Below are positions 7,855 to 16,410 of a stretch of 63,957 nucleotides of DNA, one piece after another. Under the pieces are notes generated by a model. That model was not told the DNA's origin. It did no database searches and was given only the letters and a program-made list of their open reading frames with translations. Numbering within the stretch: position 1 is the first letter of the stretch; every line of letters starts with the position of its first letter. A program made the position numbers and the translations under genes. Source of the stretch: Actinomycetota bacterium. GTDB lineage: Bacteria > Actinomycetota > Acidimicrobiia > Acidimicrobiales > Ilumatobacteraceae. The stretch is taken from contig JAPOJQ010000007.1 in the NCBI GenBank assembly GCA_029978335.1, forward strand, positions 1 through 63,957, in the 5' to 3' direction.

Positions 7855-10100
7855 TCTCGTGGCGGCCGCTGCGGGTGTGGCCGTGGCGTTGGCACCTTCG
7901 TCGCGTTCGTCCCTCGTTGTGGGTGTCGTGGCGGCCAAATGGCATTGGACTGACCAAGCCAAACCATTACGGCGACATGGTGCGCACGGTCGTGGCCAAT
8001 CGCCATGATCTCGGGTACGCATGGAAGATCCTGACGCGAGGTGCGTGCGATGGATGCGCACTTGGTGTTGCTGGCCTTCACGATTGGGGTCAAGACGGTG
8101 TGCATCTGTGCACCACCCGTCTTCGCCTGCTCGAAATGAACACCGCGCCGGCAATGGCCGATACTGCGTTGAGCGACGTTGACGCGCTGGCCGATTTTGA
8201 CGGGGCCGCGTTGAGGGCCCTCGGCCGGTTGGCCTATCCAATGCGACGTCGCCGGGGCGAACCTGGCTTCACTCGGGTGACCTGGGAAGAGGCGATGGAT
8301 GCAGTAGCGCAGGCGGTTCGTGCCGCTGGTGGCGACCGTTCAGCCGTGTACCTCACGAGCCGCGGCATCACCAACGAGGTGTACTACTCGGCAGCCAAAG
8401 CAGCGCGTGCGATGGGGATCGCATCAGTTGATTCGGCGGCGCGGGTATGCCACTCGCCATCCACCGTTGGACTGAAATCCACGATTGGCGTCGCCGCAAC
8501 GACCTGCTCGATGGAAGACATCATCGAGAGCGACCTCATCGTGATCTGGGGCGCCAATCCGGCAGCGAACCAGCCGGTGTTCACGAAGTATCTCCATCTT
8601 GCGCGCATTCGCGGGTGCCGTGTGGTGGTGATCAACCCGTATCTCGAACCGGCCCTCGAGCGATATTGGGTGCCGAGCAATCTCGACTCCGCACTCTTTG
8701 GTACGAAGTTGTGCGACCTTCATGTGCCGGTTCGGCCAGGGGGAGACGTGGCGCTTGCGATGGCGGTGCTCAGACGGCTCATCGCTCGTAATGCCATCGA
8801 CCGCAGCTTCATCAGCGACCACACCTCAGGATGGGACGAACTCGTGGCCCATCTCGACCAACTCGACGATGACGATCTGTTGAGTGAAGCAGGTGTCGAC
8901 GCCGCAATCGTTGACGCATTCGCCGACGAGTATGAGCGAGCTGATGCAGCGATCCTGTTGTGGTCGATGGGGATCACGCAACATCGAGATTCGGTTGATG
9001 GGGTGCGTGCCATCGTGAATCTCGCATTGGCACGCGGCAACATCGGGCGCAACGGTGCGGGCCTCATGCCCATTCGTGGCCATTCCGGTGTGCAGGGCGG
9101 CGCCGAGATGGGTGCGTACGCCACCGCATTGCCCGGTGGCGAACCTGTTGACGTCGAGCATGCAGCTGCGTTGAGCGAGAAGTGGGGCTTCCAGGTGCCA
9201 GACCGGCCGGGACTTACCGCGCCGGAGATGCTCGATGCCGCGGCTGAGGGCCGCCTCGACGTGTTCATTGCCTCAGGCGGCAACATGATTGAGGTTTTGC
9301 CTGATCCGAAGCGTGTGCGTGCTGCACTCTCGACGCTTCCCACTCGGGTGCACCTCGACATCGTCGCCACCACTCAGATGTTGATCCCCGGCGACGATGT
9401 CATCTTGTTGCCCGTACGAACTCGTTACGAACAAGAGGGTGGCGGCACTGAAACATCGACAGAGCGACGCATCATCTTCTCGCCTGAGATCCCACGGCAA
9501 GTAGGGGAGGCGGCAAGCGAGTGGCGGGTGTGGGCAGACCTCGCTCGCGCCGTCAACCCTGATGTCGCGCCCCACTTCGACTGGGCAACCAACGCCGCCT
9601 TGCGGGCCGAGATCGCGGACGTCGTGCCGCTCTATGCAGGTATCGAGACGCTGGGTGCCACCGGCGATTCTGTGCAGTGGGGTGGGCGTCATCTCTGCGC
9701 TGATGGTGTGTTCCCAACCAATGATGGACGTGGCCGGTTTTCGGTGCCGCAGCGGCGCGCCACAAGCGTCCCCGAGGGACGGTTCGTGGTCTCGACACGG
9801 CGCGGCAAGCAGTTCAACACGATCGTGCATGGCGATATTGACCCATTGACAGGTACAACCCGTGATGCGGTGTTTATGGATCACCGTGATGCCGACGAGT
9901 TAGCACTCTGCGACGGCGACGTCGTCGTGCTTACGTCGTCAACCGGGTCGTATCGGGGGCGTGTCTTTCGTACGAGATTGGCCTCCCGTTCGCTGCAAGT
10001 GCTGTGGCCAGAAGGCAACGTCTTGATCGGTGCTGATGCTCGCGAAGACGCCAGCGGCATTCCCGACTACAACGCGGTGGTAACGGTCACTCGCGGCTGA
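7851..10100 (+). CDS. FdhF/YdeP-type molybdopterin oxidoreductase (formate dehydrogenase alpha-like)
   Basis: 749 residues with start ATG 7851 overlapping the fdhD stop. An N-terminal CDGC pair is followed by typical molybdopterin-domain segments: TWEEAMDAVAQAV, YLTSRGITNEVYY, DLIVIWGANPAANQPVF, and a C-terminal dinucleotide-binding domain (GKQFNTIVHGDIDPLTG). In selenium formate dehydrogenases the molybdenum ligand is Sec in a V-U-H-x-P segment; here it reads AARVCHSPS, so the ligand is Cys. The four-Cys N-terminal [4Fe-4S] motif of classical FDH is not evident, which matches the YdeP-like subfamily. The likely reaction is formate or related two-electron oxidation, but substrate and partner are not shown. 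It ends in a 14-bp tail-to-tail overlap with the sulfatase gene. Confidence 0.85.
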   Translation: MISWRPLRVWPWRWHLRRVRPSLWVSWRPNGIGLTKPNHYGDMVRTVVANRHDLGYAWKILTRGACDGCALGVAGLHDWGQDGVHLCTTRLRLLEMNTAPAMADTALSDVDALADFDGAALRALGRLAYPMRRRRGEPGFTRVTWEEAMDAVAQAVRAAGGDRSAVYLTSRGITNEVYYSAAKAARAMGIASVDSAARVCHSPSTVGLKSTIGVAATTCSMEDIIESDLIVIWGANPAANQPVFTKYLHLARIRGCRVVVINPYLEPALERYWVPSNLDSALFGTKLCDLHVPVRPGGDVALAMAVLRRLIARNAIDRSFISDHTSGWDELVAHLDQLDDDDLLSEAGVDAAIVDAFADEYERADAAILLWSMGITQHRDSVDGVRAIVNLALARGNIGRNGAGLMPIRGHSGVQGGAEMGAYATALPGGEPVDVEHAAALSEKWGFQVPDRPGLTAPEMLDAAAEGRLDVFIASGGNMIEVLPDPKRVRAALSTLPTRVHLDIVATTQMLIPGDDVILLPVRTRYEQEGGGTETSTERRIIFSPEIPRQVGEAASEWRVWADLARAVNPDVAPHFDWATNAALRAEIADVVPLYAGIETLGATGDSVQWGGRHLCADGVFPTNDGRGRFSVPQRRATSVPEGRFVVSTRRGKQFNTIVHGDIDPLTGTTRDAVFMDHRDADELALCDGDVVVLTSSTGSYRGRVFRTRLASRSLQVLWPEGNVLIGADAREDASGIPDYNAVVTVTRG

Positions 10101-12327
10101 GTTCGACCTGTCCGGCCGCGTCAGCGTCGAGGTCTTGGTCGTTCGTCAGGTCAACCTCGACCCGCTCGAGCACCCCTGTATAGATGAATGGGTCAACGAC
10201 GCCGTGACCTCGGTAGTTACTCACCGTCGAGCCACGGTCGAAACCGATGTCGAGACCTGACCACGACACGAGTAACCAGAAGATGTTCTCCGTCTCGATT
10301 GAACCTGCTGGCTCACCATCGATGAGCAGCGTGCCTACCCCGCGACGCCGGTTGCCGAACCCTTCGGTGTGACGCACCATCTCGAACCCAAGCGTTCGCG
10401 TGCCGGCGGGAATGAGGCGATTGGACTCGACGACCTGATGAGAGCCGCCGATGTTCAGATCGTGTACCAGCTTGCCGTCGCGGACAAAGAGTGAGTAACC
10501 AGTCGTAGGGTCGCCGTGGGCGATGAGAACCCCCTCATCGCCTGCGGCGAAGTCGACATGAGCAGTGATGCGATACGAACGACTGCGTAGGTCGGGTGCC
10601 ACGTCGGTCGGCACGTGTCCCACACCGCGCCAGAACGTGAAGTGCCGCCGATCGCCAAGGTGACGCGTCGCGTTCTCTGCGAATCGTTCGCCGAAGCGAT
10701 CATCGAGCGGTAACACCTGGTTTGCTTCTGCCTCACGCCACCAGAGATCGACGAGGCGCGCCAGTTCGTCCGGTCGTTCATCGGCAAGGTTGTGGGTCTC
10801 GTTGAAGTCGGTGCGCAGGTCGTACAACTCCCACACATCGGCGTCAAAGGCCGTACCTGGTGCGTGGAATGCCACCGCCTTCATCCCGTCTGACCAGATG
10901 CCACGGTGGCCAAACATTTCGAAGTACTGGACTGATTTGCCGGTTGTCGCCTCGGCGTCACGAATCGCCGACGCGAAGCCAGTGCCACCGAACGGCACCG
11001 TTGGCTCAACGCCGATCAGTTCACAGATCGTTGGTGCAAGGTCGCTCGCATGGCAGAACTGGTGGCGAAGCGAACCAGCGGGCCCGATCCGGCCGGGCCA
11101 CGACACCACGAGCGGATCGCGGACCCCACCTCCATGCGTGTTCTGTTTGTAACGACGAAGCGGAGTATTTGAGGCCATCGACCATCCCCACGGGAAGTTC
11201 GAATGACTCTCGGGTCCACCGATGGCGTCGATGTTGGCGAGTTTGTCCTCGAGCGGTTCGTTGATGCCGTTGAACGGGCCCATTGCGTTGACAAAGCCGT
11301 GAGGTCCACCCTCTTGGCTTGCGCCGTTGTCGGAGAGCACCATGATGATGGTGTTATCTCGCATGCCGGAACGTTCAAGGAAGTCGACGATCCGACCCAA
11401 CTGCATGTCGGTGTGCTCGAGCATTGCTGCGTACGCGGCTGCGAGTCGGGTGAAAACACGACGCTCGTCATCGCTGTGGTCGTCCCATGCCTGAACCCAG
11501 TCGTTGCGCGGTGGTAACTCAGTGTCAGCGGGAACGATGCCGCTCGCGATCTGCCGGGCGATACGATCACGTCGCGTCTGATCCCAACCTTTTGCCAGCA
11601 CAGTGTCGTACCGGTCGATCAAGGCTTGTGGTGCCTGATGCGGCGCATGACAGGCACCGGGGGCAAAGAGCATGAACCATGGGGTATCGGGTGCGCCAAC
11701 GTGATGGCCGGCGAGGAACTCAATCGCGTGATCGGCTAGGTCCTCGGTCAGGTGATATCCGGTCTCCCACGTACCGGGAGCGGTGATGTGGCTGTTGTCA
11801 CGAACGAGTTCAGGCGTGTAGTGATCGGTCTCGGCGTCGAGGAATCCGTAATAGCGGTCGAACCCCCGACTAAGCGGCCAACCATCGAATGGTCCGGTTG
11901 GGCCGGTTTCGGTGAGGCGGACAACGTGCCACTTGCCGACCATGTAATTGCGGTAGCCGTGCGGTCGCAGCACCTCGGCGACGGTTGGCACGGTTGGGTC
12001 GAGTTTGCCGCGATAGCCGGGAAACCCAGAGTCGAAGTTGGCAAGACAGCCCATGCCCACTCGGTGGTGGTTGTGGCCGGTGAGGAGGCTTGCCCGAGTG
12101 GTTGAACACATCGCCGTGGTGTGGAACCCAGTGAAGCGGAGACCCTTGGTAGCAAGTCCGTCGATGACCGGTGTGGCGATCTCACTTCCGTAACAACCGA
12201 AGTCGCTGAATCCAACGTCGTCGAGCAGGACGACAAGGACGTTGGGGGCGCCCGCAGGCGGGCGCGCCGGTTCTGGCCAATGGGGGACGGAGTCGGCGAG
12301 CGTTCGTCCGATTACAGGTCCGGTCAT
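10087..12327 (-). CDS. Arylsulfatase-type sulfatase
   Basis: 746 residues from ATG 12327. The N-terminal part shows the metal-binding strand NVLVVLLDDVGFSDFG, the active-site segment MCSTTRASLLTG (Cys to be converted to formylglycine), and GHNHHRVG. Mid-domain residues include VGKWH and LSDNGAS. The canonical motif is C-x-P-x-R; here Thr replaces Pro (C-S-T-T-R). The last 170 or so residues form a C-terminal domain with FTFWRGVGHVP, typical of long bacterial arylsulfatases. No signal peptide is seen, so the location may be cytoplasmic. It releases sulfate from sulfate esters; the substrate is unknown. It is divergent from the EamA transporter. Confidence 0.88.
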   Translation of the reverse strand: MTGPVIGRTLADSVPHWPEPARPPAGAPNVLVVLLDDVGFSDFGCYGSEIATPVIDGLATKGLRFTGFHTTAMCSTTRASLLTGHNHHRVGMGCLANFDSGFPGYRGKLDPTVPTVAEVLRPHGYRNYMVGKWHVVRLTETGPTGPFDGWPLSRGFDRYYGFLDAETDHYTPELVRDNSHITAPGTWETGYHLTEDLADHAIEFLAGHHVGAPDTPWFMLFAPGACHAPHQAPQALIDRYDTVLAKGWDQTRRDRIARQIASGIVPADTELPPRNDWVQAWDDHSDDERRVFTRLAAAYAAMLEHTDMQLGRIVDFLERSGMRDNTIIMVLSDNGASQEGGPHGFVNAMGPFNGINEPLEDKLANIDAIGGPESHSNFPWGWSMASNTPLRRYKQNTHGGGVRDPLVVSWPGRIGPAGSLRHQFCHASDLAPTICELIGVEPTVPFGGTGFASAIRDAEATTGKSVQYFEMFGHRGIWSDGMKAVAFHAPGTAFDADVWELYDLRTDFNETHNLADERPDELARLVDLWWREAEANQVLPLDDRFGERFAENATRHLGDRRHFTFWRGVGHVPTDVAPDLRSRSYRITAHVDFAAGDEGVLIAHGDPTTGYSLFVRDGKLVHDLNIGGSHQVVESNRLIPAGTRTLGFEMVRHTEGFGNRRRGVGTLLIDGEPAGSIETENIFWLLVSWSGLDIGFDRGSTVSNYRGHGVVDPFIYTGVLERVEVDLTNDQDLDADAAGQVELSRE

Positions 12328-12352
12328 GGCGACGAAGTGTAGGTCATGTGCG

Positions 12353-12384
12353 GATCGTTCGTATCCAATGGATACCGCACGATC
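12353..12384. promoter_or_regulatory. Two-part dyad-symmetric element in a divergent promoter region
   Basis: Inner arms GTATCC (12361-12366) and GGATAC (12370-12375) flank AAT. Outer arms GATCGT (12353-12358) and ACGATC (12379-12384) are also complementary. The element lies between the sulfatase start (12327, minus) and the transporter start (12421, plus). It is a candidate operator for a dimeric regulator acting on both genes; the regulator is not identified. Confidence 0.45.
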
Positions 12385-12420
12385 GGCTTGCACCGATCCG
12401 AAGGTGCTACACCGATTGGT

Positions 12421-13269
12421 GTGTTGCTTGTCGTGTCGGTGATCTCCGCAGTCTTGTACGGGTGGTCCGACTACATGGGCGGACGCGCCGCACGGCGAAT
12501 GCCCGCACTGAGGGTGACGCTGATCATGGAGTTCATGATGATCATTGCGTATGCCGTCGCCGTGATGGTCGATCCTGCTCCGATATCGAGCCAGGCGATG
12601 CTGTGGGGAGCGCTCGCCGGTGCTGGGGGGACGCTCGGTGTGACGGCCTTCTATGCAGCGCTCGCGTCCGGATCGATGAGCATTGCCTCGCCGGTGACCG
12701 GAACCACCTCTGCCGTCATCCCCGTCATTGTTGGGTTGCTGCTAGGTGAACGACCCGGCGCGCTCACGATTGCTGGCATCACACTCGCCGTTGGCTCAGT
12801 GGCACTCATCAGCGGTGGCGCTGGCTCAGGATCAGGTGTGGTGCCACGTCAACTCGTCTTGGCGCTCGCGGCGGGCGGGTCATTCGGGCTGTGGTTCATC
12901 GGACTTGAACGTGCCGGTGACGACAGTGGTTGGTGGCCACTCCTCGCCGCTCGACTGTTGGCGTTGCCGTGCGTACTGGCGGTGTACCTCGTATTGCGCA
13001 AGCGAGGATTTGACCCCGTTGGGGTGTGGGGGAGCGACGGAGCGAGGTGGGCACTCGGTGCCGGCGTGATGGTGCTCGCTGCCAACATCGCCTACCTCAT
13101 CGCAGTTCGCGGGGGCATGTTGACCGTGACAGCCGCAATCGTGTCGCTCTATCCCGCGTCGACGATTGCGTTGGCGTTGACGATCGACCGAGAGCGACTC
13201 ACTCGACTACAGGGTCTCGGTATTGCGCTGGCGCTCAGCGCCCTCGTGCTCGTCGGACTTGGCACCTGA
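12421..13269 (+). CDS. EamA/DMT-family transporter
   Basis: About 282 residues and 10 hydrophobic segments, in two repeats as in the drug/metabolite transporter superfamily. The first repeat ends in GLLLGERPGALTIAGITLAVG, the typical E-x-P-x-x-x-x-x-x-G region, and the second in ALTIDRERLTRLQGLGIALAL. The frame is open back to ATG 12346, but the segment before 12421 is polar, not transporter-like, and contains the dyad element, so GTG 12421 is preferred. It would export or import a small metabolite across the inner membrane; the substrate is unknown. Its 3' end overlaps the convergent gene by 63 bp. Confidence 0.8.
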   Translation: MLLVVSVISAVLYGWSDYMGGRAARRMPALRVTLIMEFMMIIAYAVAVMVDPAPISSQAMLWGALAGAGGTLGVTAFYAALASGSMSIASPVTGTTSAVIPVIVGLLLGERPGALTIAGITLAVGSVALISGGAGSGSGVVPRQLVLALAAGGSFGLWFIGLERAGDDSGWWPLLAARLLALPCVLAVYLVLRKRGFDPVGVWGSDGARWALGAGVMVLAANIAYLIAVRGGMLTVTAAIVSLYPASTIALALTIDRERLTRLQGLGIALALSALVLVGLGT

Positions 13270-14574
13270 ACCGTCGACCACTGCGGTTGATTCGCGGGCC
13301 GCCGCAGCAAAGATGCCCTTTGCCATCAGCGAGGACTCCAACTTGCGCCGACGAAGGTAGATACTCGCCCGAGCCTCATGAACCTCGGGGTCATCAGGGG
13401 CTGACCATCCGGCGAGATCAATCAAGTGGCATGCCACCCGAAGGTCGCCTGCATCGGCGTAGCGGATGGCCTCGGTGACGAGCACTCCTGCGCCACCAGC
13501 GAGTTGGGCAATCGCACGACTGAGGTCAGCATCCCGGGCCGGCTTGAGCCGACTCGCGGCGCCGTCCCACCAACCGCCGTACAGGCGCCAGATGTTGCGG
13601 ATGACAAATTCGGGCTCGTCATAGAGCGGACGAAGGTACGGCTTGGCGAGCGTGTCATCATCGACGTGAACCGTGTGAACAATCTCGTCGAGCGTTGCCC
13701 CAGCATTCATCGCAGCCACCACCTCGGTAACGAGCAGCTCCAGGGCGGATGCAACCTCATCGAGCACTCGGCCAATCCGGTCTCGGCCGGTGATCGGGAG
13801 ACCGTGAGCAGGTAGGAGCAGTTCGGGTTCTCGAGCCGCCATCGATCGAAGTGCCGCCGCCCACTCAGACGGGTAACGCTGGACCTTCTGTGGGTTCCCC
13901 GCATTGGGGAAGTTCCAAATCAAGAAGTCGCCGGTGACCACGGCGCGATGCGACGGCACCCACGACCACAAGTGGTCGTCGGTCTCACCACGATCATGGA
14001 CGAACTCGACTTCGAGATCACCAATCATGGTCGTGTACCGATCGTCGACGATCACGTCGGGTTCAAGCGTTCCGTTCGGGATGAAATGGCGCCATGACGC
14101 GGCGTCACCCGCGGCCGTCGATGCATCGTCGGGAGCAAGGCCAAGTTGCAGATCAGCGGCGATACCACCGAACTGGCGGGCGTTGATTCGAACATTCCAA
14201 TCGTTCGTGTCGCGGTACCGTCGAAGCCGATCAGCAACCTTGCGGTGGCCGACGACAGTGGGTGTTCCCCAACGTGCGGCGAAGTCGCGGCTCCCACCAA
14301 CGTGATCTGCATGGCCGTGCGTGTAGACCAAGTGGCGCACTGGTTCAGGTGACCATTCAGCAATTGACGCCGCAACGGCTGCACCAGTCCGGCCGCCGGA
14401 TGCATCAAACGCCAACAAACCGTCACCAGTTGCGAAGACAACTGAGTGACTGAAGCTCTCAACGATGGCGACGCCGTTGCCGAGTTCGGAGAGCTCGTTG
14501 GTCACGCGATTCACCGGCTGGTCGGTGTGGCCGCTGTCGATCACCCGCGAGGACAGATCAAGGAGTTCGCTCAT
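13207..14574 (-). CDS. Metallo-beta-lactamase-fold protein with alkylsulfatase dimerisation domain
   Basis: 455 residues. The MBL core shows YTHGHADHVGG near residue 85 (the H-x-H-x-D-H zinc motif), VHDRGETDDHLW and VTGDFLIW. After about residue 290 it has EPEFVIRNIWRLYGGWWDG, the hallmark of the alkylsulfatase dimerisation domain of SdsA1-type enzymes. It is shorter than SdsA1 and lacks the C-terminal SCP2-like domain. Alkyl sulfate hydrolysis is possible, but many MBL relatives hydrolyse other substrates. The last 63 bp lie inside the 3' end of the EamA gene. It heads a minus-strand region 27 bp from the CMD-family gene upstream. Confidence 0.8.
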   Translation of the reverse strand: MSELLDLSSRVIDSGHTDQPVNRVTNELSELGNGVAIVESFSHSVVFATGDGLLAFDASGGRTGAAVAASIAEWSPEPVRHLVYTHGHADHVGGSRDFAARWGTPTVVGHRKVADRLRRYRDTNDWNVRINARQFGGIAADLQLGLAPDDASTAAGDAASWRHFIPNGTLEPDVIVDDRYTTMIGDLEVEFVHDRGETDDHLWSWVPSHRAVVTGDFLIWNFPNAGNPQKVQRYPSEWAAALRSMAAREPELLLPAHGLPITGRDRIGRVLDEVASALELLVTEVVAAMNAGATLDEIVHTVHVDDDTLAKPYLRPLYDEPEFVIRNIWRLYGGWWDGAASRLKPARDADLSRAIAQLAGGAGVLVTEAIRYADAGDLRVACHLIDLAGWSAPDDPEVHEARASIYLRRRKLESSLMAKGIFAAAARESTAVVDGSGAKSDEHEGAERQRNTETL

Positions 14575-14601
14575 GGCCGAGACCGTAGCCGTCGGTTTCG
14601 G

Positions 14602-15231
14602 TCACCGATCGGGCCAACGCCGGGTGACGCCGTCGGGCAACGGAACTCGAAACGCATTCAAGGTGAACGAGACGGTCGTGTAGTAGCCAGCGAGAGCAAC
14701 CACCTCTACAGCGGCGGCGTCCCCGATCTCGGCACGAAGCCCATTGACGAGTTCGATGCTTGGGTGCCCGTTCGTGAGAAGCGACCTCGTCACTGCATAG
14801 GCCGCACGACCCGCAGGGCTCGCCACCCGATGGACACCTGCAGCATCCTGAGTAGCGATTGCTTCGATGAGAACGTCTGACATGCCTTCGGATCTGCCGA
14901 TTCCCGAATGGGCCCAGAACTCGAACTCGCTGTTCCAATGAGCACCAACGGTGAGGATGACCAGTTCACGGGTGATCGGGTCGAGTAACGATCCGAATCG
15001 GAGTCGCTCGCCGGTTGCGGCCAGAGGGACGCCGAGATCGGGAACCTGTAGCCACGCGTTGAATGGACCGGCGAGCACGCCGTTGGTGATCATCCAAGGT
15101 GCCGCGCCGCGCGGTCCTGCAATGACGGCGTCCCAGAGCGGTTGTTGCTCTGGAGTGAGATCGCTTGCCCTGACGTCGCGAAGCCGACCGGCGCCTGAGG
15201 AGTCTGATGTCATATCGATGCCCAGCGTCAC
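14602..15231 (-). CDS. Carboxymuconolactone decarboxylase-family protein
   Basis: 209 residues. The segment RELVILTVGAHWNSEFEFWAH near residue 90 is typical of the CMD/AhpD fold; the Glu and His are kept, but there is no CxxC, so it is not a peroxidase-type AhpD. A late segment VEVVALAGYYTTVSFTLNAF is the second helix pair of this fold. The start ATG 15231 overlaps the stop of the upstream LLM oxidoreductase by 4 bp (ATGA), so the two are coupled and likely act on one substrate (inference). An in-frame ATG at 15213 is an alternative start. Confidence 0.85.
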   Translation of the reverse strand: MTLGIDMTSDSSGAGRLRDVRASDLTPEQQPLWDAVIAGPRGAAPWMITNGVLAGPFNAWLQVPDLGVPLAATGERLRFGSLLDPITRELVILTVGAHWNSEFEFWAHSGIGRSEGMSDVLIEAIATQDAAGVHRVASPAGRAAYAVTRSLLTNGHPSIELVNGLRAEIGDAAAVEVVALAGYYTTVSFTLNAFRVPLPDGVTRRWPDR

Positions 15232-16382
15232 TCGACGAGGGGCAACACCTCCTCGGAAAGTCGGTGAAGTTGCTCGGCAACTTTGGAGTACGGATCGCCG
15301 GGCATGCCGGGGAACAAGATGAGGTTCTCGAGTCCGAGGTCGCTGCGATAGCTCGCAATGACCTCAGCCACATCGGCTGGAGTGCCCACCGCCCACGTTC
15401 GTTGACAGTCCATCGAATCTTCGAGCGTCGGGATCAGCCCCGGGGGCGATGGTTTGCCGTCGGGCCCCATGTACCCCTTCGACCACCCATAGGGCCCGAG
15501 AAACTTCCAGAATTCGTCGTGGCCATTGCGCACCGACGCGACGGCCGCCTCACGCGAGTCGTCGACGCAGGTGCACAGCACAAGGGCGCGATTAGCGCCT
15601 CGTTGCAGTTCGTTACCAGTGACCTCCGCATGGATCTCGGCAAAACGCTCCCAACGCATCTTCGTGAACGAGTGATGGTTGTTCCAGAACACCCCACCCC
15701 ATCCAGATCGTGCAACCTGCTCAAGGGTCGGTGGTGAGGTGATGGCCTGCCAGATCTCATACGGGTAGAGGGGCCGAGGCAGCAAGCTCAGTTCCTCGAC
15801 GAAGCCGCCGCGATCGGGGATTCCTGCCGGCGGAAAGTCGTAGATATCGCCGTGGAATGAGAACGTCTCGTTGTCGAGCGCGCGTCGTATGACCGCCATC
15901 GCCTCGTCAAACATCTGTCGGTTGAGGTCGTCGGCATCCTTGCGATCAGGGTTGTCAAAACTGCCGATCTTGGTGCCGAGTGTTTCGGCTTCTCGGGGCA
16001 CGGTGCCGCGACCAACGCCGAGGATCCCCCGACCTCGTGAAATGTTATGAAGGGTGGCGAAGTCCTCGGCAAGTTTGAGGGGATGCCACTGGGGCACGAT
16101 GTTGAAGGCCATACCGATCCGAATCCGTTCGGTCCGCTCGGCAAGGATGGCGCCGATCAAGATGCCGTTTGGAACGATCTCGTAACCCTCGTGCTGGAAG
16201 TGATGTTCGGTCAGCCAGAACGAGTCGTAGCCGAGTCGATCAGCGAGTACCCCCATATCGAGAATTTGTTCGGTTGCCCGCCACACCTCAGATGCGCCGT
16301 AGCGCCGATCGGTAGGCGCCGGTGGTCCGGCACCCGCGTCGCTCATTTCGACACCACCGAAGAGGAAGATTCCAGTCTTCAT
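15228..16382 (-). CDS. LLM-class flavin-dependent oxidoreductase (luciferase-like)
   Basis: 384 residues from ATG 16382 (MKTGIFLFGG); the frame stays open further upstream, but that part runs into the neighbouring gene. LADRLGYDSFWLTEHHF near residue 55, AFNIVPQWHPLKLAEDFATL and GILGVGRG are standard for bacterial luciferase-like monooxygenases. The fold binds FMN or F420, and in actinobacteria either is possible. The stop overlaps the CMD-family gene. Upstream, after 28 bp, comes the geranylgeranyl-reductase-like gene on the same strand, so the three may form one operon. Confidence 0.88.
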   Translation of the reverse strand: MKTGIFLFGGVEMSDAGAGPPAPTDRRYGASEVWRATEQILDMGVLADRLGYDSFWLTEHHFQHEGYEIVPNGILIGAILAERTERIRIGMAFNIVPQWHPLKLAEDFATLHNISRGRGILGVGRGTVPREAETLGTKIGSFDNPDRKDADDLNRQMFDEAMAVIRRALDNETFSFHGDIYDFPPAGIPDRGGFVEELSLLPRPLYPYEIWQAITSPPTLEQVARSGWGGVFWNNHHSFTKMRWERFAEIHAEVTGNELQRGANRALVLCTCVDDSREAAVASVRNGHDEFWKFLGPYGWSKGYMGPDGKPSPPGLIPTLEDSMDCQRTWAVGTPADVAEVIASYRSDLGLENLILFPGMPGDPYSKVAEQLHRLSEEVLPLVE

Positions 16383-16410
16383 CCCAGCGATGGTGGCACA
16401 GCCACCAGTC

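Noticed and set aside
12346-12420. Upstream extension of the EamA transporter (ATG 12346)
   Set aside because: The extra 25 residues are polar and contain the divergent dyad element, so they are unlikely to be translated.
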